Below are positions 1 to 6,259 of a stretch of DNA of 52,185 bases, piece by piece (position 1 is the stretch's first letter; each line of letters begins with the position of its first letter). The notes under the pieces were generated by a model. It did not search any database. It saw only the letters and a list, made by a program, of their open reading frames with translations, and had not been told where the DNA came from. This DNA is from Oscillospiraceae bacterium (lineage in GTDB: Bacteria; Bacillota; Clostridia; Oscillospirales; Oscillospiraceae): positions 1-52,185 of the forward strand of contig CADBYZ010000002.1 of the NCBI GenBank assembly GCA_902799075.1, given 5' to 3'. The position numbers and the translations under genes are program-made.

Positions 1-492
1 GACGCGATACAGGCGTATATTGACCGTGAGGCCGCGTCCTCGACCGAGCTTGAGGCGAAATCGAAGCTTGTCGAGCAGTGGAACGCCCTGTGCATCTACC
101 GCGGTGCCGTAAAGCTTGCGCAAGGCGGGAGCAAGGTGCATCTCATGTACTGGGATGAAAAGCCGCTGATCGAGAATCTGGGCTCCGGCACGGTCGACAC
201 GGCGGCGGCGCTGCTTGGAAACGACGAGGCGCTGCAGATGTACGGCAGCGTCATGAACGCGGATCTGTCCGAGGCCCTTCAGGGCCTGCTGCTGAAATTC
301 ATAAACGGCAATGCCCTGCAGCTTTACCCCAACGAGATCAAGGGCGTCGACGCCTTCGACTGGAAGGCGTTCCCCAAGGCGCTGATCGTTTCGGACGGGA
401 AATTCGCCTGTGATAAGCTGGAAGGCCGGCTGACCGAGGTGGACGGTCTTCTGGACTTTGTCGTGCAGTATGAACAGCCTGCGCTTTCATAG
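1..492 (+). CDS. Hypothetical protein, 5' truncated by the window edge
   Basis: The reading frame is open from base 1 (Asp-Ala-Ile-Gln...) to a TAG at 490-492, so this is the C-terminal 163 residues of a longer protein. The visible part has no signal peptide, membrane segment or motif that I recognise. The N-terminal third looks helical and charged, and the rest alternates short acidic helices with a beta-like run near 'FPKALIVSDGKF'. A GTG at 136 could serve as a start, but the frame continues upstream with normal codon use, so I treat the gene as partial. A strong terminator follows within 35 bases, which makes this the last gene of its transcript. The function is unknown. Confidence 0.7.
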   Translation, partial: DAIQAYIDREAASSTELEAKSKLVEQWNALCIYRGAVKLAQGGSKVHLMYWDEKPLIENLGSGTVDTAAALLGNDEALQMYGSVMNADLSEALQGLLLKFINGNALQLYPNEIKGVDAFDWKAFPKALIVSDGKFACDKLEGRLTEVDGLLDFVVQYEQPALS

Positions 493-525
493 CTTTTATT
501 AAAACGTTTTTCACCAACAGAAAAC

Positions 526-566
526 GCCTGCGGCGAAGCTGTGTTTTCGCCGCAGGCTGTTGTTTT
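526..566 (+). terminator. Rho-independent terminator of the partial gene
   Basis: A perfect 12-bp stem (526-537 with 546-557, core CCTGCGGCGAA) encloses an 8-base loop and is followed by CTGTTGTTTT. It ends the transcript of the gene at 1-492. I see no gene in the rest of the gap up to 752. Confidence 0.8.
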
Positions 567-752
567 CCCCTCTGCCTTGAACCATGCCGCTTTTTCTCCT
601 GTCATAGGAAGTGAGCTGCCTGAAGTTTACCGGTTTTTCGAAGCGCTGTTTTGCTTCTCCCCTTCCCCGCTTTCGTCCCGGGGGTCATGGTATTTGAAGT
701 AAGCAATCCGCATAGCGGGCTTTTCTGAAAATGCCCAGGAACATGTTTATAT

Positions 753-1019
753 TTACCCCTCCAGAAGTTTTTCCAGGATCTGCGGATAACGCTCCGGCAA
801 AGCGCCCGCGACCACGCCGTCGAGCACGACGCCGTTTTCATCGACAAAATAAAGGTAAACATAGCCTTTCTCCTCCCGGTAGGCATCGGAAACAGGAAGC
901 GCAAAGCCACATTGCGTTGCCCTCCAGATGCTTTCATCGCTGTCGGTTTCGGCAAATGCAGCCGCACCCAAAGAGGCAGGCAGCAATATTGCAAGAATGA
1001 TGCAGAGAATCTTTTTCAT
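753..1019 (-). CDS. Small secreted protein of unknown function
   Basis: This is an 88-residue protein with a clear Sec signal peptide: an N-terminal MKK, a hydrophobic run to about residue 19, and a likely cleavage after 'AAFA' near residue 23. The mature part is about 65 residues and contains a beta-strand-like stretch (YVYLYFVDENG). AAGGAG lies 8-9 bases before the ATG, and a good promoter is found just upstream on the minus strand. I do not recognise a family. It is a single-gene unit between the partial gene and the divergently oriented YcxB-like gene. Confidence 0.65.
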   Translation of the reverse strand: MKKILCIILAILLPASLGAAAFAETDSDESIWRATQCGFALPVSDAYREEKGYVYLYFVDENGVVLDGVVAGALPERYPQILEKLLEG

Positions 1020-1055
1020 ATTGACAGGCTCTCCTTTTTAGACTTTGCAATGAAC

Positions 1056-1083
1056 AATATAACAAAACGAGACGATCTGACAA
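1056..1083 (-). promoter_or_regulatory. Sigma-A type promoter for the small secreted protein
   Basis: Read on the minus strand, TTGTCA (1083-1078) is followed by a 16-base spacer and TATATT (1061-1056). It lies about 35 bases upstream of the ATG of the gene at 753-1019. Confidence 0.55.
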
Positions 1084-1211
1084 GTCAAAGCTTTTGCGCG
1101 GGTTGCTGCGGCGCTCGGCCGGGGCGGCGGTGCCGCCCTGGACATCCGATCACAAAAAAACATTGACAGCGGGCATTCTCTTTTTTAAGATTGCAGCAGG
1201 AGGGGATGTGC

Positions 1212-1781
1212 ATGGCCGATTATCTCTACCGTGCGAAGATCACACACACGGAGAAAACCGTCGAGCAGCTCTATAAGATGCAATATTATGTTTATGAGAA
1301 GCCGCGCATGATTCTGCGGGCGGTCATAGGCTTCGGGCTCGTAGTCGCCGCCGTGGCGGCGGCGATCCCCACATGGGGCAAGGCGCTGCTGCTTTTGCTG
1401 GGCGCATGGCTTCTGGTAAGCCGTGACTTTCCCGCCGCCGTGCGGGCCGACCGGGCCTTAAGCGAACGCAGGGCAAAGCTGCCCGACATGAGCTACGGCT
1501 TCGGGAGCGACAGGGTGCATCTCTCGGGCGAGGGGAGCATGGACCTCCCTTATAAAAAACTCACCCGTCTCGTGGAGGACCGGCAGTATCTGTACCTCTT
1601 TGTGAACCGCAATTCGGTGTGCATGATGGAGAAGGCATCCGTAAAGCCTGACGACATCATGGCGTTTGCGAAATTCATGGAGGAAAAGACCGGCCTCACA
1701 TGGCGGGCGGAAAAGTCCTTCCTGAGCATGAGCATCTACGACCTGCGGCAAGCCTTCAAGGACATGCGCGGGAAAAAATGA
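1212..1781 (+). CDS. YcxB-like membrane protein
   Basis: A protein of about 189 residues. The N-terminal 35 residues are followed by two adjacent membrane helices (about residues 35-75, rich in Ala, Val and Leu), then a cytoplasmic C-terminal domain whose pattern ('SMDLPYKKLTRLVEDRQYLYLF') fits the YcxB-like family: a membrane hairpin plus a PH-like beta domain of unknown role. The start is set at ATG 1212 because AGGAGG (1198-1203) stands 8 bases before it; an in-frame ATG at 1206 is too close. A weak promoter (TTGACA 1163-1168, 17 bases, TAAGAT) precedes it. A terminator follows directly, so the gene is monocistronic. Confidence 0.7.
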   Translation: MADYLYRAKITHTEKTVEQLYKMQYYVYEKPRMILRAVIGFGLVVAAVAAAIPTWGKALLLLLGAWLLVSRDFPAAVRADRALSERRAKLPDMSYGFGSDRVHLSGEGSMDLPYKKLTRLVEDRQYLYLFVNRNSVCMMEKASVKPDDIMAFAKFMEEKTGLTWRAEKSFLSMSIYDLRQAFKDMRGKK

Positions 1782-1790
1782 GTACAGTTT

Positions 1791-1828
1791 CCCCCTCAGG
1801 GCCGAATGTCCCTGAGGGGGATTTTTTA
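1791..1828 (+). terminator. Rho-independent terminator after the YcxB-like gene
   Basis: A perfect 11-bp stem CCCCCTCAGGG (1791-1801) pairs with 1810-1820 across an 8-base loop, followed by ATTTTTTATT. It separates this gene from the convergent AraC-type gene, whose stop codon lies in the T-run. Confidence 0.9.
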
Positions 1829-2740
1829 TTCTGCCGGTTCCGTAAGCGGCGCGCGGTTCATGGCGCTTTTCAGCTGCTCGCGATATTCGGCGGGGGTGAT
1901 GCCGCAGAGCTTGCGGAAGGATTTGACAAAGCTGGAGTAGTCGGAAAAGCCGCTTTCCATACACGCGTCCAGCACGCTCTTGCCCGCCACAAGGCCGTAG
2001 CGGAATTCCTGCATTCTCAGGTCTGTGATGTAGTGGCTGATGCTCTCGCCGGTGTAGCTCTTGAAGGTGCGTGACAGATGCTCGCGGCTGACATAGAACT
2101 GCTGAGCCACTTTCCCCACGTTGAGCTCAACGTCGCGGAAGTGCTCAAGGATATAGCGTGTCACATCCGGGATGAGGGTGCCGGCCACGCTGGGAGCCGC
2201 CGCCCGGGATGTGCGCACTACGTTTTCAATCGTGAGCATCAGCTCTCCGATCTGGCAGCGGTACAGCGTCTCGCGAAGCGGCACATCCGGAACCGAGGCG
2301 GAGGCATTGACACGCTCCAGCAGCTCCCGCAGCCCCCAGCGGCACACATCCTCCGCACGCAGGATGTACAGCGGCGGGGGCGTGCGCCCGCCCAGCGCAC
2401 AGGCGTCCAGCACCTGAGCCATGAAATCGGCGTTGACCTGCAATATCAGCCGTTCATAGCTGCTTGAGTCTTTCGGACAAACCATGGTGTGCACGGTCCC
2501 GGGTGAAATCAGCAGCATCTCGTCCGGATGCAGCAGAAAACGCGTACCGCTGGAATGATACTCGCACACGCCGCGGCGCACCAGGATGAACTCATAATAG
2601 GGGTGGGAATGGGCAATGGACGAACGCGTCTGCACGTTTACATAGTAGCCCACAGATATGAGATTGCGGCTGAGCTGGTAATTTGCCATGTCCTGTGTCA
2701 GATGCTGATCGACCACAGATTCAACGTGATGGTATGCCAT
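1826..2740 (-). CDS. AraC-family transcriptional regulator
   Basis: A one-component regulator of about 304 residues. The N-terminal half is a cupin-like ligand-binding domain ('HSHPYYEFILVRRG', 'LISPGTVHT'). The C-terminal 100 residues hold the two helix-turn-helix motifs of AraC/XylS proteins, with the signatures 'VAQQFYVSREHLSRTFK' and 'SGFSDYSSFVKSFRKLCGITPAEYR'. The start is placed at ATG 2740 because AAGGGGC stands 7-8 bases before it; a longer frame to 2788 has no ribosome binding site. It is divergent from the TRAP transporter and is the obvious candidate to control that operon and perhaps the GH31 genes in response to a sugar or sugar acid. The ligand cannot be read from the sequence. 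Confidence 0.9.
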   Translation of the reverse strand: MAYHHVESVVDQHLTQDMANYQLSRNLISVGYYVNVQTRSSIAHSHPYYEFILVRRGVCEYHSSGTRFLLHPDEMLLISPGTVHTMVCPKDSSSYERLILQVNADFMAQVLDACALGGRTPPPLYILRAEDVCRWGLRELLERVNASASVPDVPLRETLYRCQIGELMLTIENVVRTSRAAAPSVAGTLIPDVTRYILEHFRDVELNVGKVAQQFYVSREHLSRTFKSYTGESISHYITDLRMQEFRYGLVAGKSVLDACMESGFSDYSSFVKSFRKLCGITPAEYREQLKSAMNRAPLTEPAE

Positions 2741-2821
2741 GAAAGTCGCCCCTTTTGCTGATATCACATTTTGCCATTTTCCCGTCACAAATACAGGCGT
2801 GCTGTTCCCTGCATATTTGAT

Positions 2822-2849
2822 ATTATATGCACAGAAAAGAAAAAATCAA
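2822..2849 (-). promoter_or_regulatory. Promoter of the AraC-type regulator
   Basis: On the minus strand TTGATT (2849-2844), a 16-base spacer and TATAAT (2827-2822) form a near-consensus promoter about 80 bases upstream of the regulator's ATG. Confidence 0.65.
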
Positions 2850-2938
2850 GCGCTCCCGGCCCGCAATTTTCCGGCTGCTTGTGCGAATTGCCCAAAAAAC
2901 GCCTCCGCTTTTTGTGATTTCCGAAAGGTCTGCGGCGC

Positions 2939-2967
2939 TTGTGCCCCGGTCAAAAACCTGTTATATT
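2939..2967 (+). promoter_or_regulatory. Candidate promoter of the TRAP operon
   Basis: TTGTGC (2939-2944), a 17-base spacer and TATATT (2962-2967). The -35 box is weak, which would suit an activator-dependent promoter under the neighbouring AraC-type protein. Transcription would start near 2974. Confidence 0.5.
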
Positions 2968-2991
2968 ATTATCAGTTTTTTCTGTATCCAC

Positions 2992-3009
2992 TATCAGGTA
3001 TTCCTGATA
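2992..3009 (+). promoter_or_regulatory. Palindrome in the TRAP operon leader (possible operator)
   Basis: TATCAGG (2992-2998), 4 bases, then CCTGATA (3003-3009): perfect 7-base arms about 18-35 bases downstream of the predicted transcription start and 32 bases before the dctP ATG. It could be an operator or a small leader hairpin. The binding factor is unknown. Confidence 0.4.
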
Positions 3010-3040
3010 CGGAAATAAAATTCATTTTGGAGGAAAGAAC

Positions 3041-4030
3041 ATGAAGAGAATTCTTGCCGCAGTTATGTGCCTGGTCATGATCGTCGCCCTGTGCTCCGCC
3101 ATGCCCATGACCGCCAGCGCTGCCAGCACCACCTACCTGACCCTCGCCCACAATATGGCTGAGGACCACGCCATCAATGTCGCGCTCGTCGCCTGGGCCG
3201 AAGCTGTTGACAAGGCCACCGACGGCGCCATCCAGATCGACGTCATGCCCGGCGGCACCCTCGGCTCCGAGGCCGACTGCGTGTCCCAGATCCAGGCCGG
3301 CCAGCTCGAGATGACCAAGGTCTCCGCCGGCACGCTTGCCAACTTCAACTCCGCCTGGAACTGCGTCTCCGTCCCCTATGTCTTCAAAGACAAGGATCAC
3401 CTCTACAACGTCATGAACGGCGAGATCGGCCAGGACCTCTACAACCTGACTGAGAATGACGGCTTTATCGGCCTTGCCTGGCTTGAGTCCGGCACCCGCT
3501 GCTTCTACACCGCCAAGACCCCCATCCGCACTCCCTCCGACCTCAAGGGCCTCAAGATCCGCACCATGGACTCCCAGATGGCCATTGACATGATGAACGC
3601 CTTCGGCGGCTCCGCCACCGTTATGGGCTACGGCGATATCTACACCGGCATGCAGCAGGGCGTCATCGACGGTGCTGAGAACAACATCACCGCCATGCGC
3701 GACCACGCAGACGTCACCGGCTACTACTGCTACGACGAGCACACCATGATCCCCGACGTCATCATCATCTCCACCGATATCTGGAACGACCTCACTCCCG
3801 AGCAGCAGGAGATCATGCGCAGCACCGCTGCCGACATGGTTGCCAACTACCGTGAGCTGTGGGCCCAGTTTGAGGAAGACGTGAAGGCCCAGGTCGAGGG
3901 CAAGGTCGAGTATGTCACCGACGTTGACAAGGCCGCCTTCCAGGACGCCGTCAAGGGCATTTACGAGAACCTCCAGAAGGACGCCCCCGAGACCTACGCG
4001 TTTGTCGAGCGCATCCAGGCCGCGGGCTGA
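3041..4030 (+). CDS. dctP: TRAP transporter solute-binding subunit (DctP family)
   Basis: This 329-residue protein is the extracytoplasmic receptor of a tripartite ATP-independent periplasmic (TRAP) transporter. It has a Sec signal peptide with likely cleavage at 'TASA' (about residue 27) and the typical DctP fold. The conserved arginine that pairs with the substrate carboxylate in this family is visible as 'LKIRTMDSQ' (Arg174). Family knowledge points to an organic acid such as a dicarboxylate, sugar acid or keto acid. There is no lipobox, which is odd for a Gram-positive binding protein. GGAGG stands 7 bases before the ATG. It is followed by dctQ and dctM. Codon use is strongly biased to C-ending codons, which suggests high expression. 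Confidence 0.93.
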   Translation: MKRILAAVMCLVMIVALCSAMPMTASAASTTYLTLAHNMAEDHAINVALVAWAEAVDKATDGAIQIDVMPGGTLGSEADCVSQIQAGQLEMTKVSAGTLANFNSAWNCVSVPYVFKDKDHLYNVMNGEIGQDLYNLTENDGFIGLAWLESGTRCFYTAKTPIRTPSDLKGLKIRTMDSQMAIDMMNAFGGSATVMGYGDIYTGMQQGVIDGAENNITAMRDHADVTGYYCYDEHTMIPDVIIISTDIWNDLTPEQQEIMRSTAADMVANYRELWAQFEEDVKAQVEGKVEYVTDVDKAAFQDAVKGIYENLQKDAPETYAFVERIQAAG

Positions 4031-4078
4031 GTTGACCAAGTAAACAATATTCCAACATCTGTTTTGTCTGGAACAGGG

Positions 4079-4110
4079 AGCGGCTTTCACCCAGGCGGTG
4101 CAAAGCCGCT
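4079..4110 (+). promoter_or_regulatory. Intercistronic stem-loop between dctP and dctQ
   Basis: AGCGGCTTTCACC (4079-4091) pairs with GGTGCAAAGCCGCT (4097-4110), with one bulged C and a short loop. No T-run follows, so it is not a standard terminator. Such structures after solute-binding genes commonly stabilise the upstream mRNA so that the receptor is made in excess over the permease. That role here is inference. Confidence 0.5.
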
Positions 4111-4144
4111 TCGCTGTATCAAGGATTATAGGAGATGACAGCAT

Positions 4145-4624
4145 TTGAAAAAAGTTGAAAAAGTGCTGGATACCGTCATGCGCTTTCTCATGGCGCTGGC
4201 CATGCTGACGCTGCTTGTGTTCGGTACCTGGCAGATCTTCACCCGCTGGGTCCTCGGCAACCCCTCCACCTTTACCGATGAGCTTCTGCGCTACGTGCTC
4301 ATTATCGCGGGCTTCATCGGCTCGGCCTACTGCTTCTACCGTGACGAGCACCTGGCCCTCACCCTGATTACCGACAAGGCCAAGGGCCCCTTCAAAGTTG
4401 CCCTTGACATTTTCATTGAAGTCTGTATCCTGTTCTTTGTGATCTACGTTTTCATCTTCGGCGGCTTCAAGCTTGCCAATACCGCCACCAACGTCTCCTC
4501 CGTCATGCACATCCCGATGAAGAGCCTGTACATGATCGAACCCATCTGCGGTATTCTGATCGTGCTGGCCCGTATCCTCAAGTACGTGAACCTCTACACC
4601 GAAAAGAAAGGAGAGAACAAATAA
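4145..4624 (+). CDS. dctQ: TRAP transporter small permease (DctQ family)
   Basis: A 159-residue integral membrane protein with four predicted helices (about 13-32, 45-63, 86-108, 125-147), the usual architecture of the DctQ small subunit. 'FTDELLRYVLI' is the conserved motif after helix 1. It joins DctM in the sodium-driven TRAP transporter and sits in the cytoplasmic membrane. The start is a TTG at 4145 preceded by AGGAG (4130-4134) at 10 bases; the ATG inside that stretch (4135) is out of frame and soon stops. Its TAA shares one base with the dctM ATG, so translation is probably coupled. Confidence 0.9.
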   Translation: MKKVEKVLDTVMRFLMALAMLTLLVFGTWQIFTRWVLGNPSTFTDELLRYVLIIAGFIGSAYCFYRDEHLALTLITDKAKGPFKVALDIFIEVCILFFVIYVFIFGGFKLANTATNVSSVMHIPMKSLYMIEPICGILIVLARILKYVNLYTEKKGENK

Positions 4625-5949
4625 TGGTCGTAACCGCTACAATCGTTCTGTTTGTCTCCTTCTTCGTGATGCTGCTGGCGGGCGTACCCATCTCCGCGGG
4701 CATCGGCATCGCCTCCGTCATCGCCATCTGCGCCTCCGGCCGCTCCGACTTCCAGGGCTTTGCCTTCACCGCCGCGCAGAAGTGCTTCTCCGGCCTTGAC
4801 AGCTTCTCTCTGCTGGCGCTGCCCTTCTTCTCGCTGGGCGGCAACATCATGAACAAGGGCGGCATTGCCAAGCGCCTGGTGCGTCTTGCCCGCCTGCTGG
4901 TGGGCGGCATCCCCGGCTACCTCGCCGCCACCAACGTCCTTGCCAACATGTTCTTCGGCGCGGTGTCCGGCTCCTCTGTCGCCGCCACCTCCGCCATGGG
5001 CTCCATCCTGTCCCCTCTCGAGGCGGATGAGGGCTACGATCCCAACTACTCCGCTGCGGTCAACATCTGCTCTGCCCCGACGGGCATCCTGATCCCGCCC
5101 TCCGGTCCGTTGATCCTCTACTCCATCACCGCCGGCGGCGTGTCCGTGGCGGCGCTCTTCATGGGCGGCTACTTTGTCGGCGCGATCCTCGGTCTGTGCG
5201 TCGCCATCGTCGCCATCGTTTTGGCCGTCAAGAAGGGCTACAAGAAGTCCGAAGTCAAGGACCCCGATCCCGCGTGGAAGATCTGGGTCGACGCCATCCC
5301 GTCCCTGCTCGCGGTCATCATCGTCATGGGCGGCATCCTCGCCGGTATCTTCACCGCCACCGAGGCCGGTGTCGTCATGTGCCTTTACTGCGGCATCCTC
5401 GCGCTCATCTATCGCGAGATGGACTTCAAGACCTTCTATAACCTGCTGGCCGATACCATGAAGTCCTCCGCCACCATCCTCTTCCTGATCGCGGCCTCCT
5501 CCATCATGGCCTACGTCATGGCGCGCACCAAGATCCCCGCCGCCATCTCCGACATGATCATGGGCGTGTCCGACAACCGCTATGTGATCCTGCTCATTAT
5601 GAACGTGTTCCTGCTGGTCATGGGCATGTTCCTCGACCTGACCCCGGCCGTGCTGATCTTCGTGCCCATCTTCCTGCCCATCGCCCGCAGCATCGGCATG
5701 AGCGATGTGCACTTCGGTCTCATGCTCATCATGAACCTCGGCATCGGCTCCGTTACCCCGCCGGTCGGCTCCTGCCTGTTCGTCGGCTGCGGCGTTGCCA
5801 AGGTCAAGATCGAGGGCGTCACCAAGTACATCGTGCCCATCTTTGCCGCGATGGTGGTGGCCCTCTTCCTCGTCACCTACATCCCGCAGATTTCCCTCAG
5901 CCTGCCTTACTGGACGAAGCTGATCCCCGCCATGGGCTGGAACAGCTGA
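4624..5949 (+). CDS. dctM: TRAP transporter large permease (DctM family)
   Basis: A 441-residue membrane protein with about 12 helices and the conserved DctM signatures 'LPFFSLGGNIMNKGGIA', 'SGSSVAATSAMG', 'PPSGPLILYS' and 'GIGSVTPPVGSCLFVG'. It is the transport-carrying subunit of the ion-coupled TRAP system and works with DctQ and the DctP receptor encoded just upstream. Length and motif order are complete. GGAGAG lies before the ATG at the end of dctQ. A strong terminator follows at 5974, which ends the TRAP transcript before the GH31 genes. Confidence 0.93.
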   Translation: MVVTATIVLFVSFFVMLLAGVPISAGIGIASVIAICASGRSDFQGFAFTAAQKCFSGLDSFSLLALPFFSLGGNIMNKGGIAKRLVRLARLLVGGIPGYLAATNVLANMFFGAVSGSSVAATSAMGSILSPLEADEGYDPNYSAAVNICSAPTGILIPPSGPLILYSITAGGVSVAALFMGGYFVGAILGLCVAIVAIVLAVKKGYKKSEVKDPDPAWKIWVDAIPSLLAVIIVMGGILAGIFTATEAGVVMCLYCGILALIYREMDFKTFYNLLADTMKSSATILFLIAASSIMAYVMARTKIPAAISDMIMGVSDNRYVILLIMNVFLLVMGMFLDLTPAVLIFVPIFLPIARSIGMSDVHFGLMLIMNLGIGSVTPPVGSCLFVGCGVAKVKIEGVTKYIVPIFAAMVVALFLVTYIPQISLSLPYWTKLIPAMGWNS

Positions 5950-5973
5950 TCCTGAATCCGAAACCCCTTTCGG

Positions 5974-6029
5974 CGGCGGTCTGCCCCTGCCAAAGCTTTA
6001 CGCCGGCAGAGCGGCAGGCCGCCGTTTTT
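5974..6029 (+). terminator. Terminator of the TRAP operon
   Basis: A 12-bp stem (5974-5985, CGGCGGTCTGCC, with 6013-6024 and one G-U pair) encloses a 27-base loop and is followed by TTTTTG. Confidence 0.8.
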
Positions 6030-6044
6030 GAATCATTCCTCTTT

Positions 6045-6231
6045 GCCTTCCCCTTGAGGGGAAGGTGCCCCAGTGCGTACACTTGGGCGGATGAGGTGGA
6101 GGTCACCGATTCTGAGCGGTTTGTATATTGTACAGGCGGTAAGGTTTCCACCTCATCCGTCACGGCGCTTGCGGGAGACGCGCCGCGACACCTTCCACCC
6201 GTGAAGGGCGCAATGCCCTCAAGGGGAAGGC
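6045..6231. repeat. MITE-like palindromic repeat, about 187 bp
   Basis: Perfect 16-base terminal inverted repeats (6045-6060, GCCTTCCCCTTGAGGG, and 6216-6231) enclose a second, inner inverted repeat built on CGGATGAGGTGGA / TCCACCTCATCCG. Nothing in it codes convincingly. The nested palindrome without a transposase is typical of small non-autonomous elements scattered through Oscillospiraceae genomes. A related half-element with the same CCTTCCCC arm forms the terminator at 42857-42883. Confidence 0.75.
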
Positions 6232-6259
6232 TTTACTCTGACATAAAGGAGCACCACCT

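Noticed and set aside
2972-4510. A 512-codon minus-strand frame across dctP and dctQ
   Set aside because: It consists of low-complexity Val/Gly/Asp/His runs and is antisense to two well-supported TRAP genes.
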